A stretch of DNA of 64,000 nt, from positions 35,953,011 to 36,017,010 of the forward strand of contig JABBOT010000001.1 of assembly GCA_016165875.1 (NCBI GenBank). Direction: 5' to 3'. The position numbers were made by a program, and so were the translations under genes. Positions 49,071 through 62,100 of this stretch are shown piece after piece. The number at the start of each line of letters is the position of its first letter. Within the stretch, counting starts at the first letter, position 1. Source of the stretch: Acanthopleura granulata. Taxonomy: Eukaryota > Mollusca > Polyplacophora > Chitonida > Chitonidae. A model generated the notes under the pieces. It was not told where the DNA came from. It ran no database searches and worked only from the letters and a program-made list of their open reading frames with translations.

Positions 49071-52000
49071 TCATCTGCTAGTTGAAATACACTTTTTTTT
49101 GGGGGGGGGGGGGGGTTTTTAGGTGCAAACACACTACCTTCATCTCAAATACCAGATACTACAGGTGTCCAAGAAGATGACGCGTGAAGATAACCAACAA
49201 CAGTCAAGAGTCACAAAATTTCCACCATTCCAACATCTCAAAACTTTCTTCATAAACTGTCTAATGCCCTATCTATAAACTGACTTCATTTATGAGAAGT
49301 CACAAAATACTGATTTTGTGTGCCTTCATGTCAGTTGTCACACACACATGTAAAGCCGCAGTCGTGCAATGCAATTTGTCAACTCTGGGAATATAATAAG
49401 TGTCCGGAAAGTAGGACACGTCTATTTTGCACTTCAAATGTATTCAGACAGGGTGATCTGTCACATGCTCCAAATTGCATGTAATAGCAAGTCCTATTTT
49501 TATTCAACGAGTACAATTCTACGGGTTGTCTCAAAAATCGCACCAAATGAACACAGTTTCAGTCAACATGTAGAGTGTAGTATTCCTCGATGCTCCATGT
49601 ACATGTAGCTTTGATGAGACAACTCTTACTGTAAATCTTCAGCCGTTTAATCAATTTTTAAAGGGAAATTATTGCAAGCAGTTACATGTATTGCAAAACT
49701 AAAGTCAAGACTGATGTGTTTGTGTCATGTAGGCTTCATATAACTATGAGACTTATTTCTCTTCACCCCAAAGTTATCCCAGAATGCATCAAAACACTTC
49801 AGGTAGAGGGTCAAAAGGTTGAAGAATTAGGGTGACTAATACAGAGTGCGAAAGATCTATGTTGCACATGGAACTAAAACAAACAAGAACAGCTCCTCCC
49901 CTCCTACATCAGAAAATTGATTCCTTCATATTATGACATGTACAACTGGAATGTCGAATATAGTAATATAGTAGCTTTGGATCCTGGGTCGGGTCATACT
50001 AAGGACTTTAAAAAAGATGCTTTTTGCTGCCTTGCTTGGCGCTCAAAACTGAGAGGTTAGTGCAAGGAAACAGGACTGTTTGGCCTGGAGTCAGTATATG
50101 GTAACTGGGAGGGGATTATGTCTGGTGTTTTCGGCATGATATTCCAGTGGCGGCAACACAGTGGCCGTATGGATTACCATGCCACAGGGAGACACAGTAT
50201 ACATATACATACTAAGGACTCCTCATCGTCATGTGACTGAAAAATTGTTAACTGTGGCATATGGCGCCCCATACAATTAAATCTGCTAAGTGTATACTAG
50301 ATTAACGGAAGTACATGTATGCGTAGTGACAAAGATAATGATAACTGTAATTTATACATCTAAACTGAAAAGTCATCCATGTTAATATTTATGTATAAAA
50401 CTGTTAAAGAATTGCACTTTTAAAATTTAAGACATTGTTAAAAGATTTACCATTAAAAGGGTGCAACAACAGTTAATATAAGATGGTCAAAGAAGGAACA
50501 CCTCAGACACACTGAAGGTTGCTTCAAGACCACCTATCAGTTCAACGAGTGCAGGCCAATGGGACATTATGAGAACAGAGTGACGTCCCTTTGTGACTTC
50601 TCATTGCTTGACTGCCAACCTGGGTCAATATTCACACATAATACCGAAAACCTACTTGACAATACTAGATTAATTTTCTAAATTATGTTCTTAAGAAACA
50701 ATTTCCTTTGCCATGTGAAAATATTATAAGAAAGATAGTAAAATACAAGTCAAATATTCAAATCTTTTTTATCTTTTTTGGAGGGGTTTGTCTCCTTTTT
50801 TTTCTCAGCCATGCGAAAGTGTAATTGATAACATGACTCTATATTGTTTGTTTTCCCACCAAAGAGGTAAATGCAAATGTTCAACAGTATATATGTGTGT
50901 GATAATAAAAATGGTAACAAGATTACACTAAAAATATGTTTTGTAACAATAATCATGAATCCTATAAATTATATCACTATACTAGTACACATCCGGAGAA
51001 GTGTACAATATTTGTGGCCTTATTTTATTCATAACTAAAAGTTCATATATACATAAACTGTACACACCCTCTGCATCGTGAACTCACAGAGATCTTGCGT
51101 ATATTCAGTATCCAATCTTAACACCTCATACACCACCCTGAACAAATATTTCATTTCAATAATCACAAAATGTTCCATAACAGAACGTATATAATGAAAA
51201 GAATAGCCTGTCATTACAAGAGAAGAGGCATACAGCATGGTGACTCTCATTACATGTAATATTTCAGTGTTAATATTATCGTATAAATACTGATATCTAC
51301 AGTCACTTAGTTAAATGCATGAACTTCAATAATTACGCAGATCACAGGATATGGAGCAACAACACAGCCTCAATACACAAACTGAAATTTTGTGCCGATA
51401 TTCAAGCGCATTAATAGAAGTTCACCATAGTACAAAATAATATACATGTGTGTCAAATATTTCATATATGGATAACAACAATAAAGTCCTTTATCACGGT
51501 GTCATTCCCTGTTTCTATGACCACACTTAACATGGATAAGACATCACATAGGAAACAAATTAGTCACCGGTTAAAAGATGAAAATGTTAAAATACTCGTT
51601 AATGTTATTGACAGATGTGAGGTGAAACATGTGTGATGTATTACAAATCCATCGAAATTGAGACAAACTCTGCATCAGAGATCATACATAGACAAATACA
51701 ATAAACCATTTTTGGCCGGCAGTTAAAACATTTAACAACAGTAAACCAGAGAGAACACTAGACGACAGATCAATATCAAATATGATTACTGGAAATATTT
51801 GTCATTATAATTTAAGACAATCAACCAAAGAAAAGAACCCTTATCCTGAAATGATAGGCTCAGTTGAGATGCAAGTAGCATATTTTAAATCAGCGGCGAA
51901 CGATAGCTATATAACATTACCAAGATGGTCAACATCAGACTGGCAGAAACTAAGAAAACAAATTTCCTTCATAACAACGTAGCAGTGTAGTGATAACTGA

Positions 52001-53168
52001 CAATCCAGGGGCAGATAATCTGTAAACTGTGCTGCAACATCATCACATGTAGCACCTACATGTATCTAAATAACACTAAAAACGGTGTGGGGGTAAATTT
52101 GCATAGAGCTACTGTGTACAACATCGTAATTAGTGGGAAACAATAAAATAAAGAATGCACACAGATGACAACTTTCCGCTCACACCATCATGCTCGAATA
52201 TAAAACTGATTTTCTCCAGCGACATTCCCTTTGTTTCATCTCAGTTCCAAGGTCTCCAAATGAGCACAAGTAACAAACGTTGAAGTGGACATTTTTCAAA
52301 CTTCAGAAAATAAGACATCCTAACATCATGACATACAGCACATGCATGTGTCTTAAGTACTCTGTATTTACATTAACCAGTACCAAATGGCTTTCCACAG
52401 CAAAGATTATTTTGTACACATTTTGAAAAGTATCGCTTGTGAATTTCAGTACCCCAAACATTTATTGTCATCAACCATTATTAAAATGTCATGTAAAGTT
52501 GTCGGCATGAGGTACTATAGTCTACTTTTGTGCGTCTAGTCAACTACATAACATAAACCTCCCCAATATATCAGCAGGCTTCTACTGCGTACAAACAACC
52601 TTGTACTACCTGCTAAAACACTGGTGCCAACATATCAACAACTAAAGCATAAAAAGGGAGTGGGAGGGGGAAGATGTGATAAGCTCTTAAAAATTTAACA
52701 ATAACATAAATCTTTGTCTCAGGGCAGTGTTAAAAATAGTTATATCTACATTACAATTAAACGAAAACGTTGATTAAAATGTCAATGTTTTTTCAACTTC
52801 TTATTTATTTATTTAAAGCTTGATCAAGAAATATTCGAAAAAGGCTGAAGCCAAGTCCGGTGCTAGTCCAGGTACAATGAGTGAGAATGTAATCCTGGTC
52901 TGTTTGTCAGAAATCCCAAAACAGTTTCCTTGTCCTGGCAAGTCGTTTGCTCTTGTACAGAGCATTCTCTACAATCTCCATTCCTATCCTGGCAAAAATC
53001 CAGCCGCAAAACTCACATGTAACTGCAGCCGACCTCCTTTAAGTCGCCTTTAGAGTATAATATCACCCAACACCACTGCATGTATATATATCTACAGGGA
53101 GATAACTCCTGAGTCTACCAGGTTCAGAGCCCAGCTGATATGGTCCCCAGTTTGGTGCAATGTGAAGG

Positions 53169-56100
53169 TCAGTCCGCAGGGGTTCCAGTATCATTGAGCT
53201 CTCTCTCGTAGAGACACAAGGCATGATGTATGAATTCATACTGCTCCCCAGTTTGGATCATCCCTCCTCTGAAAAAGACCAGCAAGTTTAAATGTATGAG
53301 CAACAAACCTTTCAAAATGGTGTGAGGTTGTTTTTTATTACTGTGAAAGAACTTTAAAATCTTAAGAAAGTTTCTGAAGTGCAGTGTTCCTGTTCTTATG
53401 TGGCATACCTGTACCAGTTCATAATCATTTGATTAGCAGGCTGAATTAGGTCAGCTAAGCTAAACATTGGTCAGGAAAGTTTAGGAGGATGGGTCACTTG
53501 CTCAACAGCCAAATCTCACCACAAAATCCACCCTTACCAACAGATGTCAACATATTCCTCACAGCGTATGCACTGAACTCTATGCTCACTTTACATCACT
53601 GCCACACCAAGCACCTTGTGTTCAGAAATCAGGAACAATGCTAAGGTCAGGGGTCACTATTTACAGGTCAGTGGGGCTAGGTCTAATCAGGGTCAAAGGT
53701 CAGTCTTGTTTAGTGCGAGCAATGATGTGAAGCCAGTACGGAAAGCCATACAAAAGATGTGAGGAGTATCCTCTTTTCTCTGGACAAGGTTTTGAGTTAC
53801 ACTGTTACAACACTGTAATGCAACACTGTCAAATGATGCTGCCGTTTCACTGCATGGTAGGATCCCTTGCCTAACCTTTAACATAGTAGCTCACGCATTC
53901 ATGAATCAAATGATATCTCGCATCATTGGAGAACACATTTCGTAACATTTATTTTGTTTTTTAATTTGGAGAAATTTTCAAAACATACTAGCCCATCTGA
54001 AATTGTGCTGATTGACGCTCTTGTGCTGTAAGGCGGCAACGTCATGTCAAAAAAAGGACATCGCATCTCCAAAGCTGCGTATTCTGGCACGAGAATCTGG
54101 CTCCCTTACATGTAGCATTACAGAACTGTTATCAATTTTTGCATAGCCATGGACAGACCTGTCAAGTCTCATTGCGCAGACAATTCCCAACACATCCACG
54201 GAGTGTTCTTCCCGGATCTGTCGCATTCCAACACTGATCGCAACAAAACAGCCAGTCCTTCCAATACCAGCACTGAAACAAATGCCAATTCACAAAAGCT
54301 GCGTACAGGATTTTTGTGTAATCCTACATCAAAAATTTTACAGTAAAGTGCCCTCTTGGCAAAGACATTCTTAGAGTGAACAAAATTAGTGAAACATAGC
54401 ATAACATATATAATATTAGTCCCTTTGTTTAAAAGGGTCTTAAGTTTTAATACCACATATCTAATTTTGCACAAATCTTCATACCCGATGCATATTTTTG
54501 ATGAAATTTGGAGAGCAAGCAGTACATCTAACCCAAACATCTTAGCCATGGCAAACATTTAACTTGAACAGTCCACCACAAACAGTTTTTTTAGCACATA
54601 CTGAAAATCACTGAAAATCTGCCCCCCTCCCCACCCCAACTTCATTTCAGAGGCAAATGGATGCCAGAAAATATTACTTTGAATACTGATATTTTTTTCT
54701 ACTAGTGTAAGCTGTTACATTTCAAACCAACGCCAAAACATATTTTTAAGACAAACTGACCTCTCAGGATCAGGAAAAATGAGTAAATTAGCCATGAACA
54801 AAATCTTAGGGTGAAAGTATTTTCCCAATCGAGGCAGTAAGCAGATTTACCTGCAGTGGACTATAATAGGCTTCTTTACTCCTTGATTCTCCAATGTGCA
54901 GCGCCTAAGTTCCACCTCCTTGACCATTTCCAGCAGGGTTTTGGGTGAGTCAGGGGGTTTGTGATCTGGCCAGTCAGTGTACCAGTAGTGTAACACTGGA
55001 CGCGCCTCATTCCCACACTGTTTTCAATCAACATGGATACAGGATGACAAAGCCATCATACATTTCACGTGTACAACATATACAGTTTTACTTTAATGTG
55101 AACAAAAGCACCTAAAACAGCAACCAAAAACATGTTTCACAGACTTGATTGAATGACACTTAACACCTTTTTCAAGAATAGTTTACTTATACGATGGCGG
55201 CAAGTTTCTCAAGATAAGGTAAACCACAGGCATCTACACGTAAATGGCAACCTTTTCACCTGCAGGGAGGTGGTTGGGGTGGAGACAAGTGACTACCAGA
55301 GACATGGGTGAGCCATTTTTGGTGGACAGCAAGTGATTACTACAAAAATGGTGTGTACCATTTTGGTGAAAGGCAAGTGATTATCATAGAGAAATGGGTG
55401 AGTCATTTCGGTGGAAGGCATGTGATTACCAGAGAAATGGGCCAGCCTGCTTGGTGGAAGGCAAGTGATTACCAGACAAACAGCTTAGCCATTTTGGTGG
55501 AAGGCAATTGATTGCCAGAGAAATGGATGAACCATTTTGGTGGAAGGCAAGTGATTACCAGACAAATGGGTTTGTCATTTTAGTGAAGGCATGTGATTGC
55601 CACAGAAATGGGCGTGTCATTTTGGTGAAAGGCCAGAGAACTTGTAAAATCACCTGGATGCACGAATTGCACTGCACAAATTTGAATCGGAATTTGTGGT
55701 AAAAATATGCTACTGCATTGTAAAGCCACACACACACTTATGTAAAAATAAACTCAGAGTCGAGATAAAATGCAACTCACTCGCAATGTTAGATGACGAA
55801 CAATGAAACCCTGTTTCTCTGTAATCTTGTCAACAACGACTTCTATCTCACCGAATTGGCCCACAGATTCAGGGAGGTAATTCTCACATTTGACCTGAAA
55901 TAATCAATATTAGTCAAATAAATTCATATATTTCAGTCAATTCAGGTTTCTTTGTGATGAAAACAGTGCAGCAATGTTATAGGTAAAACAGAAAAGAGCT
56001 ATGTACATACCCTGATTCCTCACCCTTTTTGCATATGAAAGAGCAACTTTCAGTGCAGTTTATGCACACTTTTAATTTGATTTTGGATACAAAACTGCAT

Positions 56101-59100
56101 TCCTTGGATAGGTCATTTTGAAAGCTTCACAAAAAGTATAATTTTATCAGTCAACACAGAATAATGTCTTCAGAATATGCTTGAATAAACACCTTGCAGA
56201 TATGCCAAAAGGCTGAAGAATTAAGGTAGATATTTACCCTGAAAAAAGGTTAGTTAATTAAACATTAAGTATATACAGTCCTTGCGTTGCAAGAGAATGA
56301 ATGATCATTAAGTGTCAAGAAAAAAATGAAAATTACATGTAGTACTTAAGACTTAGTTTATGTTAAAACTTAAAGGGCTCATTAAGAGAAACTAAAACAA
56401 AAATGATCAAATGCTTCACCATAGGCTACATAATTTCCAGACTGATCACTGAGGCCTGACGAAGTCTGTAATGTAAAGTAAGTTTAAGTCCCAAAGAACA
56501 GGCAGGCTTTTTTTTCCTTTCACATGTTAAGACACCAACCTAAATTGCATAATATTAAGAAATAAAAACTATACATTTCATCAACGCTACACGACTGCCT
56601 TCTTACCTTATTTTTCTCCCTTAGTTTTGTGATCATGACTATAATTGTGGCGTTCTCGTTCCACACCATCCTCCAAAAGTCGACAATGGTATGTGACATG
56701 GGACCTTGGGTGGCGATGTAAGACCCTGACTCCCCTTCATAACCCTGACAGAAGAAAATCATGCCTCAGGTCTACACTGATTCAAACTTTATGCATTCAG
56801 TATTTGGCAATGTATTCAAAATTCCAAAACTTCACCTTGTACCACAGCAAAAAGGATTACAACAGAAAGAAAACCCAAAAACAGGTAAGTTTCATCGGTG
56901 GGGGTAAATTTATAAGAAACCTTACTTTTAGCTCACTACGGTGCTATAAATCAAATTGAACTTTATTTTCAAAACAATGCAACTGGCCACTGAACATTTC
57001 CTTACCCGTAATGAGTTGGCATTGATGTAAGATGAAAGTGGATCTCGCTCACAGTCTGGTAGAATTATCCTACTATGTTCATCTGGCAGAAAGAAACAAG
57101 AAAAGGTTTCATCTTAAAGCAGCATTTGAATGCTGGAAAGTAACCAGAACAAGGCAATTACTTATGGATAACACCTTTTTTATTTATTCTATACAAGTGT
57201 GATGCCACAACTTCATATTATTTATTTATTTGATTGGTGTTTTACGCCGTACTCAAGAATATTTCACTTGTACGACGGCAGACAGCATTATGGTGGGAGG
57301 AAACCAGGCAGAGCTCGGGGGAAACCCACGACCATCCGCAGGTTGCTGGCAGACCTTCCCACGTACGGGCGGAGAGGAAGCCAGCATGAGCTGGACTTGA
57401 ACTCACAGCGACCACATTGGTGGGAGGCTTCCGGTCATTGTTCTGCTATAGTGCGCTAGCCGACTGAGCCACAGAGGCCATCCCACAACTTCAAAACCTC
57501 ATGTATAACAAATAACAACTTTATCCAATATCAACTACATTAATAATGAAGATTCTGTTTAAATTGTAACTAATAGCTCTGTAACTTCTTGAGCATGATA
57601 ATAATATACTTTTCATTATAATAGATATTTTAATATTTACAACAATTTAAAACCACAAACGACACTGCAGTCTTTAAAGTCTAGTATAGTCAAACAAATC
57701 ATACAGAATGAAATCACATTTATTCAAATGTTTGACTCATTTCAGTTATTTTTATGTGTCACCCTCCCTTCATCATCAAACACTATAAAAACTTTAGTAT
57801 TAGCTGTTTTAGAAGATATATATAACCTACTTATCAAAGGCTTGTTAACACTGTCTAACACGGCTTACATGTTTACTGTGTTAAGGCGATGATATCGTGT
57901 AAACTCGTTACAAAACTGTAAACTTCCTTGTTTTTACTGTTACTTTTACAGACCACAAGTCAGAAAGATTATTCAGGCTTATTGATGCACATCGCAAGCT
58001 TTCAGTCATATCGCTCCTCTAATATTCGGTAATGTAATACATTTGTTTATTGGTTTGTATGTTTGATTGGGGTTTAATGTGGTTTTCCACATTCATATTT
58101 CAGATGCCTCACCTGGCCTGTCACATTATACTAACACCGGCCTATTCCCCTGGTGCTAGGCGCCAAGCAATAGTCATTGTTTAGGTTTACTGATGTTAAA
58201 GACTTAGGGGTAACTTGATTCTGGATTGAACCCCACATGTACCAATTACAAGTAATGTAATATATCAAGCTTACTTGGTATAATGCTTTTGTATCTGTTC
58301 TTCATTCCGGACCCTGCCACTTGTACCTTCTCTGGCAGATTCATGGGAATTTCCTGAGGAAAACCACAAAAAACTTAACATCATTCCTGCTGAGTGACTG
58401 ACCTAAAATTTCATGGAATATTTAAGCTGCATGTGCAGTTTGATGCCATTTACTATTAAGATATAATGACATGTTATTTGACACAGTTTTTCATCATGTT
58501 AGTAGTGGTTGATTAACTGGTGAAAAATTCCATAAATCCATAGGTGACTTCATGTAAATAAGAGCTCACACAATTTCTCCACACCAACACAAGTCCTTAC
58601 ACATATTACAGGTCTACTATAATTGCCCTTCCTTGATGTAAAGCTCCTCCCTTACAGATTTATCCCATACTATTTGACTCCATACATTGTGAAACTGATT
58701 GAAGGATGTACTGAATGTAGTTCTACCCAGTTGGACAAAGGTTTTATAAAATTATCTCTTCATCGAAGATAAGTGGCAAACTTACCCAGAATTCTTCAAA
58801 TAGAGCTTGTGAGTTTTTAAGGCAGCTTCTTAAATCTTTACGGCTAAGTCTATGTCCAGCGGACAACAAGAACTCTAATCCTGAACTGAAGAGCAAAAAA
58901 ATACAAAACATATGATATGATCTGTCATAACATGAATATTTTTCCCCATTGTTTTGTTTGGGCAATATCAATAGGCTAGCTGATACATGCAACTGAAATT
59001 ATTCATCACCACTCAAACGTTGACATGTTATAAAACACGTGATAGCAAATTTGAAGGCAGCCCTAGAATTCATGATGTAGAACACAAGAACACTACATCT

Positions 59101-62100
59101 GGCCTAACAATTTTTTCCTTTTATAATGTTACTCAGTTTGTCTGATTTTGGGAGTTGCAGTGATCTTAGAATAGTGCACTGAAGGTTTTCTTGAAAAGGT
59201 AGGGTGATATACTGGGAAAAAAAGGTTCAGCACCAACTGTAACATTTTATGTTCTTTGTTTGCCTAAAAAAATGTACATTTTCTTAGGCGAAATTTTAGA
59301 CAAAGCACCAGCAGAGAACTCATATGTAAGAAAAGAAATCACTGTTTAATTGGTATACCTTTCTTTAGGTGGGGTTCCATCCCAGCGCACAAGTTCTGGA
59401 GATGGTGTCAAGTCAATAGTGAGGGAAGCGTTTGAACCTCGTCTAGAAACATAACAAGGGTTTGTAAGCGTTAGTGCAGCATTACGCCTGCTTCCTTCGC
59501 AACAAAGCTTCAAATCTGTATGTACATGTGCGAAGCTAAAGTTGAGAGGACAATCATTATGTATCCTTATATGGATTTGATTTTGGCCAAAACATCATGC
59601 ATGCAGCATTTTCAAATATAAAAACTGATGTCTTAAACTCAAACGGATGCAGAATGGGTTGATTCTAAATCTCATCTCTAAACTTTGTCACACTAGATTT
59701 GTTTATTTACTCATTCGAATACGCCATATTCAACAATTTTTTATTTGTATGACGCTAGACAGGTTTCTGGATGCGTGGAGAAAACCAGGGAGCCCAGATT
59801 ACATATCCTTTACTAAGTATGTGACAGACCTCCTGCCTTAAAATTGCAGCGAAACTAGCAAGAATTCGAATCAACCGCGCGACCTCATTGGTCAAGAGCA
59901 TATCAGTCGAAAGGAGCCAGCATTTTCATCCTCTAAGTCAGCGTGGTTCCCTGCTGATATCTGAGTCCACATTGAATTTTAAATCCACAGTACATTCAAC
60001 TCAGCTTGGACCTGGCTTGCCTATCTGGCACAGCAGCCAATTCGAGACAGTGAATGAAAACAAACACAAATCCAGTCCATTTTCAAAATGCCTGTGAAGT
60101 CTACCTTTCTAGGAGTCCCTTGGCCTTGATGCGGACAGGCTGAGCAGGCAGAGGTGTGATGCATCCCTTGGCTACATACAGAGGTCCAGTCTCCGGCTGT
60201 ATCATTGCTCCATCCTTCACACCTGGCTTGTGACTCGGATACACGCAGATTTGTTGAGACAGAAGGTTGTTAGCACCATAGTGTTTCACCGCCTTTTGTT
60301 TACAGCAACAGAAAATCTACGGAAAGGTAATAAAGTTCATAACTGAACACCACCAAATTCAAGATTATTTTTGTAAAGTTTCACATGAAGAAAAAAATTA
60401 CAGCTTAAATAATATCTACAAGTTCAGGGTGGTGTACTAAATATTTCAGATGAAGACAGGATTAACCTGCAAAGACAAATGCGTCAAGCAAATTCAGCAA
60501 ATTTTACCTTTTTCTAAACAGACAAAAGCTACCTTTATTGAATAAGACAATATTTGATACAGTTAGTGCAAGAAAATCAAAGACCAATCATAATAAAGGA
60601 AATCTTGAAATATGCATGGATCCCGCTGGTTTTCGAAACTGATCTGCGATTACACGAATGAACCTGCTGGTTTTATCAAAATCAGCCAATATATGGAAAC
60701 CACCAACATGGAGTTCATTTAATATTTGAAAATTCTACTCACATTAGGTTGCTTTTCAAACTTAGTTGGCCATTTCACAACCTATATCACAATTTTATGA
60801 AAAAAATCAGACAATATCTTGAGGAGTTATCATATGGGAGCCAAAGCACGACAGACAAATGACAAACAAAGAAAAATCAATATCCCTCACTTTTTGCAAA
60901 ATCTGAGTATAATGGATCAGATTGCCAGTAAAAGTAAAGTACTCACCAATACTCCAGCTGACAGTATGAAGACAACACCACAGGCTGCCACCACATATGG
61001 GAAGAAAGGCTTTCTCCATACAGGTTCAACCTGCTTGGCAACCACCACATAATTCTGAAATGCACAAACTCGTATATCTCACAACGTTCATGTACATACT
61101 CGGTAATTACAAACAGTCCTTTGCAGCTAACCAGTTACAGCAGGATTTAAGCCTGTGACCGGATTTAAGTTGAGGGCCAATCAGCTGGGTAAAGAAGAAT
61201 GCTTTCAAAGAAAAATACAGGTTGTCATATCTTACATTTAGAAAACTTTCAAGAAACAATCGCATAGATTTGTCAATCTGATCTCACTGTCACATATTTT
61301 TAGATACTGCAGGGGTTTTTCTGGCCTCTTTCTGGTTGTGGTTACCATAATGAGAAATAATGGAAAATTGTGTTTTAGACAAATTTTGCATTGAGTTTTC
61401 ATGAAATAAATAGAGTTTTTGATACAATGGTGACAAAAAAAAAAAATACTGAGTTTTCTGATTTGTTCAGATTGAGTTTCTGAAAAGAAAATTGCTAAAA
61501 AAAAACTCTTGTACTGTGTGTTTTATTTTTTTTTTAAAATCCAGTTTCAAACACAGGAGAACATACCGCCCCAGCAATGCTTGTAATGTTTAACTCCGGT
61601 ACACTCTGCTTCACCTCTTCTATTAAGTCTGGCGTGAAGATTTCACTGATCAAGATCAAATCACCAATGCCAAATATTTCAACATTATGACCAGGTTTGA
61701 TGAAGAACATTTCTACTCTGTTTCCCTGAAACTGGAGAATGAAATAGACCATTGAAAGAAACCAGACAATGGAGAAACTTTCCTGCCAAAAGAAATTCGG
61801 GTCACAGATGCATAGTCAACTGTGTGTTCTTCCAGTTACGAGGACGTTTTGTGGGCAATCTGGCAATGTGTTACTTGTGCAGTAATAACAATAACAAATA
61901 ACAGGACAACAATATTCATATCAGCTTGAGACCAAATCGCCACTGCACAGGAAAAGGTATCCCATTAAATATTCATCAGGCTGCCAAAATCAAGACACCT
62001 GCCAAAAATCAGTTTAACAATAACCTGAAACACATGGTTTCCTTTGACACACAGCTCTTTCTAAATACATGTATAATGCTTTCAACCTCCTTATGTAAAA

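Larger units (their letters stand above)
37722..53168. other. 15-kb repeat-rich region without recognised genes
   Basis: It contains the 109-bp array, both satellite-like blocks, the microsatellite, a SINE with its duplicated flank, several MITEs, a (TATGTTACTGTAGG)-type triple at about 45301-45345, and a poly-T/poly-G run at 49093-49123. Roughly 49.6-53.2 kb looks like plain AT-rich sequence and may include the PTPRR 3' UTR. No open frame here shows family motifs. Confidence 0.5.

Noticed and set aside
54169..54558. 129-codon minus-strand frame
   Set aside because: It overlaps the PTPRR catalytic-loop exon in another frame; the true exon is 54272-54159.
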